A stretch of DNA of 64,000 nt, taken from contig BCHX01000004.1 of the NCBI GenBank assembly GCA_001599755.1, positions 620,001 to 684,000 on the forward strand, in the 5' to 3' direction. Position numbers and translations under genes: made by a program. Below are positions 20,922 to 32,476 of the stretch, piece by piece (position 1 is the first letter of the stretch; every line of letters begins with the position of its first letter). Origin of the DNA: Gliomastix tumulicola (lineage: Eukaryota; Ascomycota; Sordariomycetes; Hypocreales; Bionectriaceae). Under the pieces are notes generated by a model. The model was not told the DNA's origin. It saw nothing but the letters and a program-made list of their open reading frames with translations, and ran no database searches.

Positions 20922-22874
20922 TTAGGTAGACTCGGAAGCCACCCAGGCGCGGAGAGCATCGGGGTCACGGCAGTGGAACTTGATACCGGCCGACCAAGGA
21001 ATAGCCTGGGCCTCAGTGGGCGTGGCGGTATCCTTGATGGCGTCCATCTCGAGCGAGCACTCGCGCTCGGCGCGGAATGGAGGGAAGACATGCTTCCGCT
21101 GCTCCTCACCTAGGGGCTGGCGCTCCCAGGTGAAGAAGTGGAGGAGGAGAACCAGAGTTGAATACAGACCACGGTTGGCCACTGCTATTTGTTAGCGCCC
21201 ACCTGTTTCTTATGAAGATCACCGGGTTCATCATAAAGGGGAACTTACTGTCAATACCAGGGCAGACGCGGCGACCGCAACCGTAGGTAAGGTGTGTCAC
21301 ACCGAGCTTGTCACCACCTTGCTCGAAGTGGTCGGTGCGGCCCTTACGGCCGTTGAGCCAGCGCTCAGGAAGGTACTCATCAGGGCGATCGAAAGCGACA
21401 GGATCACGGTTGCCAGCCATCAGGTTCATGATGACAAGCATGTCGCGGGGGATCTTGTGACCGTTATAGCTAGCGCCCTCAAGGGTCTGGCGGGGAAATC
21501 CAAGGCGGACAGGGGTGTAGATGCGTGAACCCTCTGTATGGAGAGCCTTGACATACTCGACGCGGTCATACTCGTGAGGCAAAGGGGCTTCGCCACCGTA
21601 AACCTCTCTGATGGCTTCATAGCCGTTCTGCTGGAGGTCGGGGCGGCTGGCAAGGTAGCCGATGATCCAGGTGAGGGAGTACCCGAGGTTGACACCGGCG
21701 GCGATGCCAGTGTAGGAAGCGAGAAGGACCTCCTCCTCCTTGAGAAGACCCTGGCGGAGGATGTTACCGAGGATGGAAGGGGTCTCGTCACCGGATTCGA
21801 TGCGGGCCTTGAGGCCACCAAGCATCTCTTGGATGTAGACCTGCTGGCGCTTGCGGTACTCGCGGGCTTTCTCCTCCTTATCGTCGTAAGACCAGCCCTT
21901 GATGCCGAGAGTTTTGCCGGCGACGTAGCGAAGCCAGCCGGCACCGCGCAAGATGGGGATGTAATCACGGGCAGGGGAGCCGATCGTTCGCTGGCGGACT
22001 ATAGCTATGTCAGTCGCTGATCTTATGTTGTAATATATATGAAGACTTACAAATGTTGGTCTCATTTTCGGCGAGCATCCCAACCATATCATCATCCAGT
22101 GGTGTACCCATGAGCTGCTCTGAGACCTGGCCAGTACCAAAGCGGTGCAGCTTCTCGGCCATGTCGACAGCGGGACCCTCGCTGATGACTAGAATCTCGC
22201 CTAGAAGCTTCTTAAGCTTGGGGTGGATGACGGGTGTGTAGATGGGTAGAAGACGGGGTGCAATCTGAGAAGAGAGGGCCTTGCGGGTGCGAGCGAGACG
22301 GTCGGAGTAGGGAGAGGTGCCAACGGTCCAGATGCCAGACGAGGCAAAGTCGCTGTGGAAGAGCTTGAAAGTTGGTCGGGATTGGTAGGCAGGGCCCTGC
22401 TGGACAATCGTCTTGGCGAGGGCGGTATGGCTGTTGATAAAGACGGCCTCGCGCTCACCCAATGAGACGCGGATGACGTCGCCATACTTCTTTGTCCACT
22501 CAGCAATCTTGGGGACGTGGCCACTGCTCAGCTGCGATCTGTCAGTCTACATGTTTTCGATTGAACAGGGTGGGAGAGTGATCAAGGTAGAGAGGAGTGC
22601 TTACCTCGAGCAGGTTGCCGACAATGGGAAGGCCTGGCGGTCCCGGAAGGCTGACTGTGTGAGGAGCTCCACCCAATAGCCTATCGAAGAACCAGGCAAT
22701 CTTCTGAAGAACTTTGAAGCCACCAAGGACAACGACTCCGACGATGATGGAGGAAACAATGTAGACAGTGGGAGTATCCTTAAAGAGTTTTATCACCTGT
22801 GTGACAAGGCCACCTTGGTTGATATCATCGACCTGGTGGTTCCCCTGGGTGTCATTGTGAAAGTAGTAGCCCAT
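20922..22874 (-). CDS. Cytochrome P450, CYP504-like
   Basis: Four exons: 22874-22605, 22531-22051, 21998-21249, 21181-20922 (586 aa); introns of 73, 52 and 67 nt. A hydrophobic segment at about 37-58 (VYIVSSIIVGVVVLGG) should anchor the protein in the ER, followed by the hinge LPGPPGLPIVGN. Class hallmarks are an I-helix region with YTGIAAGVNLGYSLTW, an ExxR-equivalent around EGSRIYTPVR, a PERW box (DEYLPERWLNG), and the haem loop YGCGRRVCPGID (489-500) with Cys496 as thiolate ligand. Parts such as TVGTSPYSDRLARTRKA and the post-haem MANRGLYS resemble fungal CYP504 (phenylacetate and 3-hydroxyphenylacetate hydroxylases), but the assignment is tentative and the substrate unknown. The splice at the haem loop creates GID-M-ANRGLY. 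A TATA-like sequence lies near 23008-23015, about 135 bp upstream of the ATG. No phenylacetate-pathway gene is adjacent. Confidence 0.92.
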
Positions 22875-24337
22875 CGTGAAGGTGAGATTCGTGCCTGAAT
22901 CTGAATTTAAGCCGGTAGATGGTAGAGTTTCTTTCAGGATATTGGGCAAGGAGTTTTCTAGTTGTGTCTGAGGGGGGATATCTCACCGATGCTGGTGAGA
23001 GGTCGTACTATATATGATTGAGCATGGCAAAATCTGATGTCCAAGCTTTACGAATAAATCGATGATCATCTACCATAGACACTTCAAATTTTCACCCCTT
23101 TCCTGAGAAACATCATGAGCCAATATTATCTCGTAAGGGATACAGTACTTGTCTCCCAAGTAGGAAGGCCTCCTGTAAGCCATTGGGACCTTGTTCCTGG
23201 TTACTGTGTTGAAATGATGGTCACACTCTTTTTTTTTCTTGCACAAAAGCACGCCCCCCCGCCCCCTTCTTTGCCGTTCGTCGGCCTTTCCAAGAGTGTA
23301 ATCACCCCCAGCACGGGAAAACTAATGTTGCATTGCATCAGCCATCGCTCCAAGTGGACCACGCCTTTCGAACATGCAAATGTAGTGGAACGTGACACAG
23401 CGGCTTGACACACATAGATACGGCTCCCGGTAGTGTGTCAACTCCATCCTCCCCCCCCCGTTTTCATGTTTCTTTCTCCCCACTAAAGAGGCATGTCAGC
23501 CTGCATCGGCCTATTTGCTCCTTACGGATTGCCTGTTAGGTCCCGATCTCCCGCCACAAGTAGTTATATGCCCCGTCTCCGCATTCGGGGGCCAATAGCT
23601 TCGCCCGTGCTTCCATGCAGCTTGGAATCGATCAGAGAATACCATGTAAATAAGCACAGTTTAAAGCCTTGTTCCTTTTGTGTCATAGGAGTTCGAGCAC
23701 GGATGTTTGTGGCGAGGTATTCTCGAAATTCGCCTCCACCTACCACACTTCTGCCATCGCCCCATCCATATTGAGGTGGTTTCCGCCCAATGAAAGGGTC
23801 AGCATTCTTAAAACCTGCTTTTTTTGTGGCAAACCGTTGCGGGACAACTCACTTGCGGCTTATCCGCCGTATCGGGATGTTCATCATCCTAGAGTGGCAA
23901 AAAGCTTAGGTTAAGGGCACGAGGGTGTCATGGAGCTGTCATTGGTGAAATACTGCTACGACGGTATGCACACCGATTCGCAATCGATGGCAGTGCATAT
24001 GCTAGATGATGGAGCACGTATGGAGAATCATCACCCCCGTGCCCCATGTTACAACCTTTCTACAACCATATGCGCGGTGTAAGATACATGATGACGCCTT
24101 CATATTCCTGCATATGCACAGCACTCGCGCTCTCGCCTTCCAGCTGAGCAATTCGAATCCCGACTATCTCGCAAACCATCCCTGTATGCACCACCATACC
24201 GTACGAGGATTTCGTCAAATTTGACACCGAACGAACTCTGTGTCCACTCGGGATAGTTGCTCCAATGATCTTACTATTCACTGCTACGTAGCCCTCCACA
24301 TACGGTCCAATCGTACTACTAACCTAACTTTCTCTCG
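22875..24337. other. Intergenic region
   Basis: About 1.46 kb between the P450 promoter and the 3' end of the GFA-like gene. Apart from the P450 TATA region (about 23008-23015) and C-rich runs (23250-23270, 23450-23460) I see nothing supported. Confidence 0.5.
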
Positions 24338-24819
24338 TTAAGCACCCTTGTTCAGCTGCGTCCCTTCAAAGTTAGGTAGCCAAGAGATCTTATTGGCAGT
24401 GAAGAGCTCCACCGCAGGCTTCGCGCCCTCGAGGGCACCCTCGCTGTCGAGGGTGCCCGCCTTGATAATCTTGAGCCCGGCATAGGTGTCACTCTCGCGC
24501 CACAATGTCGAACCGCAGTCCCCGCAGAAGTTGGACGTGATAATCTTGCCGCTGACGGCCTTCTTGGGGAACGCCTTGGGAGTACCCTTGATCACCTCGA
24601 AGCTCTCCTCGGGGACCAGGAGATTGGTGGAAAAGAGCGAGCCGGTGATTTTGCGGCAGTCAAGGCAGTGGCAGAGAGCCTGTCCATCCATACACCCATC
24701 AGTGGTCTGCTGTGCTGCGTTGTAAAGGAATTCTTGGATGTGCACACCTTGGCCTGGATCTCGCCAGTAGACTTGATGCGGATAGCACCGCAAAGGCAGC
24801 CTCCTTCAACGTGAACCAT
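24338..24819 (-). CDS. GFA/CENP-V family zinc protein
   Basis: Two exons, 24819-24748 and 24679-24338, with a 68-nt intron (137 aa, typical for the family). The Zn-binding pattern of the glutathione-dependent formaldehyde-activating (GFA) fold is complete: GGCLCG (Cys8, Cys10), CHCLDCRK (Cys27, Cys29, Cys32) and FCGDCGS (Cys76, Cys79). The two halves of the zinc site are only joined after splicing (QAK|ALCHC). Bacterial Gfa was proposed to condense formaldehyde with glutathione, but most fungal members have no proven reaction, so the name describes a fold. No targeting signal is seen. It is a stand-alone gene with no evident operon-like partner. Confidence 0.92.
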
Positions 24820-25800
24820 TTTGTCTCTGTTTTCTTGAGCGGGAAATAGTAAGGCGAGAAGAGTTTAGGCAGATTGTGTTGGTTGTTTGGTGTTGTGATA
24901 CTCCACAGCAAGCAATCATTCGGGGGATGCCCCTTTTACATAGTGGTTGCCAAACTACGGTCCTGGGCCTTGGCACACGTCGTTGATGACCAGATGGAAG
25001 TTGCTCGGTGGCGACGCATCGAATCGTGGATCTAAAACCAAAAGTTAAAGACATTGCTAAGGCGCGGTCACCCCGCCTTTGCGGGGACGGGATCCCTGCG
25101 CGGGTCAACTTTCAGCTTCTTTCTGGCCAACTATTAACTACTAGTAGACAGTATCCATATCGGAGGTGTCCCTTCCCGCCTGCTTTACCAGCCTGTGTAG
25201 GGAATGCTGAATCGGCTCGATCGATAAGGTATTACCCTTCGTAGTAACGCGTTGGTATTATGGGTTGCATCCGGGGGAACAAATCTTCCTTTCTTACGTG
25301 CTCCATACACCCCCCACACCCGCCCCCAGCCACACTGGAGAGCCCGTGCTCAGCAATACTCCCGCCGCAGATGGCCTCGCCGTTGCCGATTGGTGGTGGT
25401 GGTGGCGGCGGAGGCGGATCAGGACCGGGCCGATAATTCGGGATTTGACGATTACTTTGGGGACAATTCAGGCACGCCATTCCGCTCTACAAAGTTGTAC
25501 ACATGGGCGTGCGTCTTGATAATCATGGTGCAATACGTCAGCAAATTATGATGAGTTGAGTTCCAATTACNNCCCCCCCCCCCCCCCCNNCCNNCNGGGA
25601 AGAGAAAATTCAGTGGTTTTTCCACTCTGAGAATATCCAAGAACAAAGCGGAAAGAACATGGAAGGACCACGAGGAGGATATAATATATATCCATGCGCC
25701 GTTGTCACCGTAGCATTGCAGCCCACGTTTATTTGTTCCCAGGAACAGGCAGCAATCGACAAAACACCTCCTAGCTTCCCACTTTGACTCAGTTTCAGTT
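24820..25800. other. Intergenic region with assembly gap
   Basis: About 980 bp between the GFA-like gene (minus) and the small secreted protein (plus). It contains ambiguous bases at 25571-25596 and a TATA-like AT tract at about 25679-25692, roughly 110 bp upstream of the secreted-protein ATG. Confidence 0.5.
25571..25596. other. Ambiguous bases around a poly-C run
   Basis: N bases at 25571-25572, 25589-25590, 25593-25594 and 25596 flank a 16-base poly-C. This reflects a sequencing or assembly uncertainty at a homopolymer, so the local length is unreliable. It is about 200 bp upstream of the secreted-protein start and does not touch a CDS. Confidence 0.95.
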
Positions 25801-26748
25801 ATGCATCTGCCCGCTGTCGCCCTCACCCTCCTGGCCTTCGGCCTCGGCATCTCTGCCCGCCCTTCCGCTGCTGCTGCTGCTGCTGCCACTACCTCCCATG
25901 CTGTGAGGGGCCCATCCCACGCTCTCCTGGAATATACCACTCCCGCACCAATCCCAGGTCTTGTGCCCGCTTTTCAAGCAAAGATTGACTGGGACCTCGA
26001 CAACGTGAGTCCGCGATCCTTCTCTTGCATCATTCGAGGGACTATGAAGCGTTTCTGACAGGCGGATCGGATGCGTAGAACCACACGATTGAGACCCCCT
26101 CTGGTCTCCGTTGCAGCTGGTGGAGCCGTGAGTAAGTTGATACTACTGGGAAAATCGATAGTCACATCTAGGAACGCAGGGGACTGACAGTTCGATGGTA
26201 AGGGGGTACTGGTACAATGCCAAGGGCCACCAATTCGGAGAGATCCTTCGTGCCAACGATGATGGGATCGTCACTGCGGGCACTACCCCCGGGACGCGAT
26301 TCCTCGAGCTGCGTAAGCCAAACACGGGCAGCGAAAGAGAAGCCAAAAAAATGTTCGCTAATCGTATTTTTGCAGTGATCACCTATGTTGTGAGACTTGA
26401 TGATGGCCACTGGGCATACGTCAAGCACTCTGGCGGTGCTGTCGTCCGCCAATACCAGAACGGTGTGGTGTAAGTGGTGGTAATTGCGATGTTGGGAAAT
26501 ACAGGACTCTGACTAGATTGGTATTTTAGCCGCGTCGAGACCGATTCTCCCAAGTACACGTGGCTGAACCGAATCGACTTTGTCGCGCCCGGTAACTTCA
26601 ACGGCACCGAGATCATGACTGTTGATCACTATTTCCCCACGGTAAGCTCATCTTGCGGTGGCTAATGAAAGCATGCGGATAAGTTGCTAATAAGTTGCAG
26701 GCTGAGAACCTACCCAATGGTCTTCCTAATAACATCTCCAGTCACTAG
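25801..26748 (+). CDS. Small secreted protein, unknown family
   Basis: Six exons: 25801-26004, 26079-26127, 26172-26312, 26376-26469, 26530-26641, 26701-26748 (215 aa). Introns are 44-74 nt; the third (26313-26375, GTAAGC...TTTTTGCAG with a CTAAT branch) is a multiple of three and open, so a longer unspliced form is possible. The N-terminus is a clear signal peptide (MHLPAVALTLLAFGLGISA) followed by an Ala-rich propeptide-like stretch. The mature part includes RCSWWSR, RGYWYNAKGHQFGEI, YVVRLDDGHWAYVKH and WLNRIDF, rich in Trp/Tyr, with N-glycosylation sequons (NHT, NGT, NIS) and few cysteines. I recognise no domain. It may be an effector-like or cell-wall-associated secreted protein, but this is inference only. 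Good splice signals and a TATA-like tract upstream support a functional gene. Confidence 0.78.
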
Positions 26749-27394
26749 ACAGTTAAGATTTAGACAGATACGTAGCGCAAAAACTATGGCTGTGAACTGC
26801 GGAGGGGGCCGTTATGAAGACAGCGGGACAAAAGCTAGATTGCAAACAATTGACGCTCTGTTATGCCTTCGGGTTTCGGACATATGGCATCTACATGATG
26901 AGCGGCAAGTACTAAGGATGACGAAGCTAGATTGTTGTTCAATAAACAGTGTTCAGTGACGACTTGCCGACGGGCCTCGAACTCCTCGAACTAATATGCC
27001 CTAAAAAAACGCAACGCCTTATTGCCTTGAAAGGGTCCGCATAGTAGTCAGCATTAAAAGTCCAAGCGTCTGTACCTACGGGGGCTGACCGGCGTGTATT
27101 TCGCCGACTCTGTGGATATCAGGCGAAATCCGAGAGAAAACAACATGTCTAAAGTCATTCCATAATTCATTCTCCATCAACCTGCATTGTCGTGAGGGTG
27201 AGGTGGGTGGAGGACCCTGACCCCTGCCACGTACACAGGTGGCGTTCACTAAATCCTACTTTTCGATTATTTTGCCTCGCCGAGGGCGATTATGAAGGCA
27301 TCCTTCTTTATTTTTCTGTTTCTTCCCTGTTTGTGGCTTAATAGAACTGGTTGGGGGACCTCAGAAGCGACATCATCTGGAGACAAAGTGAGCC
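26749..27394. other. Intergenic region
   Basis: The 646 bp between the secreted protein and the MFS transporter hold no supported gene. Confidence 0.5.
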
Positions 27395-28819
27395 ATGTCC
27401 AACATACCATCCCCGGAGACTGACAGGATGAATTCGGTGTTGGTTGAGAAGCGCACGCCGTCTCCAAAGACGGAGGCATCATCACCGCAGCCAGCATCGA
27501 TCAATGAACCACCCAACGGCGGCTACGGCTGGGTCGTGACATTCTGCGTTGCCCTCATCAACGCGCACACTTGGGGTATCAACTCGTCCTACGGTGTCTT
27601 CCTTGCGCACTACCTCTCTACAAACACATACGCCGGTGCGACGCAGCTTCAGTATGCCCTCGTCGGCGGTCTCTCCATCTCCATGGCCATGTTCATCTCG
27701 CCGCTGGCGACAATGTCCGTACGTCTATACGGCACACACTTCTCCCTCGCACTCGGTACCGCTCTTGAGGTTGCGGGTCTCATCGGGGCGTCGTTCGCAT
27801 CTCATATTTGGCACCTCTTCCTGAGCCAGGGCCTCGCATTTGGTACGGGCATGGGCTTCCTCTTCGTCACATCCGTCGGAATCCCTCCTCAGTGGTTCAC
27901 CACCCGCCGATCCCTCGCGAGCGCCATCGGCGCAGCGGGCTCTGGCTTCGGAGGCCTGCTCTATTCCCTTGCAGCGGGGGCTATGATTCGAAGCCTGGGC
28001 ATCGCGTGGTGCTTCCGCATTCTCGGGCTGCTGGCACTAGTGGTCAACGCCATCTGCATTGTCCTCATTCGCGATCGCAACAAGGCCATTGGCTCCCGTC
28101 ACAAGGCCTTCGACGTCAAGCTCTTCAAGCGTCCCGAGTATCTCCTTCTTGCCGGCTACGGCTTCTTCTCCATGCTAGGCTACATCGCCCTCGTCTTCTC
28201 CGTGGCAGACTACGGGCGACGCATCGGTCTCAACCCATCACAAACGGCCACCGTCGCGGCTATTCTGAACCTCGGCCAAGGTCTTGGACGACCGCCAATC
28301 GGATATTTCTCCGACAGCATCGGGCGTACCAATATGGCAGGCATCGCCACCTTCCTCTGTGCAGTCCTGACGTTCGCTCTCTGGATTCCCGCAAAGAGCT
28401 ACGGCGTGCTCATCGTTTTCGCCCTGATAGGCGGCAGCGTCACTGGCACATTTTGGGCTACCATTGGTCCTGTAGCGGTCGAGGTTGTCGGCCTGCAAGA
28501 TCTGCCCTCCGCTCTGAACCTAGAGTGGCTCATGATTGTCCTACCCTGCACATTCAGCGACCCGATTGCTCTGGCGCTTGTCGATGTCGGTGGTGGTGAT
28601 TACCTCGGCGGCCAGCTGTTCATTGGGTTCTCCTATTTGGCTGGGGCTGCATGTGTCTTGGTCCTGAGGGGTTGGAAAATTGGTCAGTTGAGGGCTATGG
28701 AGGGGGCTGACACCAATGGTGATGTAGTCAAGGACGATTCTGTGTCCATGGATGAAGCTGCGAGAGCTGCGGGTCGGCGCACTATGTGGAAGCACTTCTG
28801 GAAGTGGGCGAAAGTGTAA
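27395..28819 (+). CDS. MFS transporter, monocarboxylate transporter-like
   Basis: Single exon, 474 aa, ATG at 27395. A hydrophilic N-terminus of about 35 aa precedes PPNGGYGWVVTFCVAL, the conserved entry to TM1 in fungal monocarboxylate-permease homologues (MCT/MCH family). Twelve membrane segments can be followed, with the central cytosolic loop after IVLIRDRNK (about 230) and KLFKRPEYLLLAGYGFF starting the second half. Motifs include GTGMGFLFVTSVGIPPQWF and RPPIGYFSDSIGR. Yeast MCH proteins transport riboflavin or are of unknown function, so the substrate cannot be named. It is probably a plasma-membrane proton-coupled carrier. The intronless state contrasts with the intron-rich UNC-93-like transporter in this window. 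Confidence 0.92.
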   Translation: MSNIPSPETDRMNSVLVEKRTPSPKTEASSPQPASINEPPNGGYGWVVTFCVALINAHTWGINSSYGVFLAHYLSTNTYAGATQLQYALVGGLSISMAMFISPLATMSVRLYGTHFSLALGTALEVAGLIGASFASHIWHLFLSQGLAFGTGMGFLFVTSVGIPPQWFTTRRSLASAIGAAGSGFGGLLYSLAAGAMIRSLGIAWCFRILGLLALVVNAICIVLIRDRNKAIGSRHKAFDVKLFKRPEYLLLAGYGFFSMLGYIALVFSVADYGRRIGLNPSQTATVAAILNLGQGLGRPPIGYFSDSIGRTNMAGIATFLCAVLTFALWIPAKSYGVLIVFALIGGSVTGTFWATIGPVAVEVVGLQDLPSALNLEWLMIVLPCTFSDPIALALVDVGGGDYLGGQLFIGFSYLAGAACVLVLRGWKIGQLRAMEGADTNGDVVKDDSVSMDEAARAAGRRTMWKHFWKWAKV

Positions 28820-31245
28820 GCCATAAAGTTCTTGCATCTTCCATGGAGAAAGCATAGGGCGCACGTGCATCTAGGAGCCGGGGTGTCTAATGCGCCACTC
28901 CTACACCAATCAGTAGATAAGGCGGTTTGGCTGGGATGGCCCTTGGGAATGTGTGTGAGTGGAAAATCATCATCGCTAGAGCACACCAGCTCCGTTTTCT
29001 GTTTTGCTCTGGCCAATCTCCCCGATACCCAACGGTTCCAGCTGCCTGTCCTCGATCTCAATTATCTCCATCGGACGCCTTATCCCTCCATAAACTTAGT
29101 CATAGTGTAATTGGTGAAATCCTTGTCCCGTTGAAAACTACTGGAGTTCGCAGGCGATCACTGTCTCCAGATAGAGTGCTACCTATCGTTATCGTAGGAG
29201 AGAGGCATCGCGGCCACGATCACGAGCAGACAGGCTTTACCTACCGGTGCTTGCCCGTGGTGGCCATGGTACGCACCTAGGACCTTGATTAGGTGCCAGA
29301 ACATTGGCAACGGTTAAGTCCGGCCAATGACTCTTGGCAGCGCTTGCAGCTAGGCACCTAGACTACTAGTAGGCAGGAAGTCGCAAAGTTCACAAGGTGG
29401 CCGTGGAGGTCGACGGCGTAACCCAGTCTCAGTTGGAGCTGACCACATTGTTGTAGAAAGTGTGATACCCGCTGGACATGCCACCGACCGCGATGAGGCG
29501 GATCTCCTCTGTTCCCATCACAACGTCTCCCTGTCCGCCTTTTCTCGGCTGCTCCTTTGCTTTTTTTTTCTGAGCCCCTTATAGTGCCGTAGTAGAACAC
29601 GTAAGAGCGTCGACAGGGTCTCCTCCTTAGTGAGAAGCAGCAGACCAAGCAGTTGAGCCTACGAGCGTCGATGATCTCGGCATCTGCCATGAGGAGACGG
29701 CCCCGGCACAAGAACCTACCTAAGGCAGGTCATGGAATCAATCATCACCAGGACAGCGGTCGTAGTTCACCAGCTTCCTCGCTACCTACTCAATCGCCAG
29801 TGAATGGCCCAAGCCCTGCTTATAACTAATTGCCAAACACGTGGATATTGGACACGATGGGGCCCTCTAATTGACATCCCTCCTAGCTGGAGAGTATCTG
29901 CTAGGCACTGGCTTGAGCGACTTGTCAAGACGGTGTAGCGATCAGGATGCCCATACGACACAGTCCCCTGACTCGGGCATCTCTACTACATCGTCTGACA
30001 CTCAACCATCGCACACTACATCATATATTTCTTCAAACTGTTCTCAGATTCACAGACTGTATGATTTCCCAAGGATGCTGCCACCGAGCCAATTGTGGTG
30101 CGCAGTCCGAGATCTGCTGCAGCCGTGGAACACGGGCCGTCAACACGGGCGAGACGTAGGGGCATTTGGTGGGCAGCTTGCTGCCGCTGCTGCCGCTGGT
30201 GTTGGCCATGTTGTGGTTACTAACTAGATCTAGCTGGGGAATACTTCTGCATTGTCGAAGGCTTGGTCGGCATCACCATCGTGGCCGTCGCCCCTGTCGT
30301 TATTGCCGGCAGTGTTGATAGAAATCGTCGTGGTGGTATTGTCATTGTTAGTGTGGCTGCCGGGGGGATCTCCTGAATTGGAAGACCCAAGCCGCCAGTA
30401 CGGCCGAGACGTCTACCATGTTGTTATGAAAATTTTGCTGCTGCTGTTACTGGGGATTAGAGAATTGAGTGTTATGCGGGTAGGATGAAGCAACTGAGAA
30501 TCTTCTGGAAGAGTGTAATGATACGGAGGGTACTGCGTAAGGTATGGACGAATGCTACTCTGTTCATCCCTCGCTTCGTAAATTTCGCCTAGCAAGGTTG
30601 CCCATCGAAAGGAAGGTGCCTGACTAGCTCTTTCTAGTCGTGCCCTCAAACCTCAAACGGGCGAAGGCCCAAGGAGTTCCGGTCGGGCCCCCGAACAGAA
30701 GCCGGAGCATAAGTACCCAGCTAGATGTCTGGAACGTCGCATGACTCTACATCCTGGCAGTCACTGTCCACTCTTCAGCTACAGCGACCAAGGCCACGCC
30801 TTCTGCGACTACCACAAGACTACCTCTTCTACAACTACGAGCAAGACTCTCTCTTCTGCAGCTAAGGTTGCATCAATATCAAGGCAAGTACTAGAAGTCA
30901 CCATCGTCATCGCTGTGTTCTTTGAAACTCTACACCCAGACACCCAGATCCCTAAGCACACACAGACACAGACACACATTTGAACACATACATATAGAGG
31001 GACGATGGTAAACGAGTCACATCAACGGAGTACGAATACTGCGGCCTTTTATGAGTTCCCGTACAGCCTACAGAGCGAGGTCTGGATTCCAGTTCATCAA
31101 CTGAGTCACGCTGTCTGCAAAAACAGCCCCAGCGCACTAGTACGTACGGCCTCTTCCCAGCAAGCAACCAAGATCCACGCCTGATATTCATCTGCTTATA
31201 CATGAGCACCCAAATAGATAGAAATCATTGGTACCAGTGGCCTCG
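28820..31245. other. Gene-poor region
   Basis: About 2.4 kb without a supported gene. Decayed-looking coding patches are scattered here: 29429-29518 (minus), a Cys-rich short frame near 30061-30160 (plus), a hydrophobic frame near 30239-30378 (plus), and Ser/Thr-rich code that changes frame near 30770-30870 (plus). Short palindromic tracts built from CTAGGTACC-like words occur around 29270-29380. Confidence 0.5.
29429..29518 (-). pseudogene. Possible coding remnant, 29 codons
   Basis: The minus strand reads MGTEEIRLIAVGGMSSGYHT and continues FYNNVVSSN then stop. The composition is unusually protein-like for this region, but there is no upstream exon I can join and no family I can name. It may be the last exon of a lost gene or chance. 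Confidence 0.2.
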
Positions 31246-32476
31246 CTAAGAGAACGTCTCCAACCATGCCTTCACCCTCTCCTGACCACCCTGGTCCAGC
31301 TCCAGGTCGTTCCGCTCCTCCCCGAGCTCCTCGACCCGCACTCGCTCCCGAGCGCCGGTCTCCCAACTATCAATCTCATCGTCCCACTTGACTCGCTCCC
31401 CCAGCTCGACTTTAGAGATGCTCCTCTGCATGAGGCTGGCGAGCTCCTCGGCCTGTGTCTGCATTGAGTTGATGGGACCTTTCCAAGCGAGTTTCCGGGG
31501 CCGATCTATCGTTGATCGATCGAACCTATCGTGCAGGAGGAGGGTCGGCGGGATCTTGAGGGTGGATTTGCGTGGGGGGTAGACCATGTAGGACGTCCGA
31601 GGGCGTTTCATCTCGACGATGGGTGTCTTATCGCTCTTCTCTTGGTTCGCCACTGCAGACACCATCGCCGAAAACGGTGACACAGTGGCTACGTCGAAGG
31701 AGGTTGGGCAGTGCATGCCAGGGCGGTGGAAGAAGAGGCTAGGGCTTGCAAACGGATCGAATGCGTCGGATGGGCGAGGGAACAAACCCTCCATGTCGTC
31801 GAGGAAAGCCTCCATGTGCGATCCAAAAGCTAGTGGCCGCGGCTCTTTGCCGATCTTGAGGAGGTCCTTCCTGTACATCGGGTGCCCAGTCAAGAACATG
31901 GTCCAGTTGTACACGCCGTTGTAGGCAGCCAGACCCCGCACGCCGAACCGAGCATGAGGGTGCGTCTCAGTCAGGGCCAGAGACGCGCCGAGGCTGGCGC
32001 CGAGGTAGGAGCCGTAGACGAGCATGTCGCGTCGCGTTTTACCCTCGGGCGCGAGGTTGCTGACCAGCCAGGCATACGCAAAAGACGTGTCGTGAACCGG
32101 AGTCGGCCACTGCAGGGGCGTGGACGCGTCGTTCTCGTTGACAAACACGTCATTGCCCGTTCCCCAGCGGTAGTTGATGCTTGCCACGGGCCAGCCTTGG
32201 AGGAAGCTCGGCGGGCTTGCTACATTGTCGCTCTGCAAGGGGACTGGCGGGAGATGCAGCACCAGGGGCGTCTGGGGCGGGTGTGAGTTGAGATTGAAAA
32301 GGCTAGGCGCGTCAGTATAAATCTTTGAGGCTCAAATATCGTACTCACTCTACGGAAACATGTCCAGAGGAGCCACAGCGGACTTGGACGCGTTCATGCG
32401 TGTAGGTAGTGAAGGACCTGGGTCGCAGCGCCCGGCCACCAGCGCGGAGCACAAATTTGACGCGCCATGCTCGCAT
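31246..32476 (-). CDS. Alpha/beta-hydrolase-like protein
   Basis: Two exons, 32476-32349 and 32302-31246, with a 46-nt intron (394 aa). The first exon encodes an Arg-rich N-terminus (MRAWRVKFVLRAGGRALRPR) that could be a mitochondrial presequence, though that is only compositional. After splicing, PPQTPLVLHLPPVPL and PVASINYRWG look like the early strands and oxyanion region of an alpha/beta hydrolase, followed by LVYGSYLGASLGASLAL as nucleophile-elbow-like sequence. The canonical GxSxG is not exact, so catalytic activity is uncertain. LKIPPTLLLHDRFD resembles the later strand that carries the acid residue. The fungal homologues I know of are uncharacterised. The tail is charged (Glu/Arg-rich). 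Confidence 0.75.

Noticed and set aside
25573..25588. Poly-C tract as a biological feature
   Set aside because: It is surrounded by N bases and most likely reflects unresolved homopolymer sequencing.
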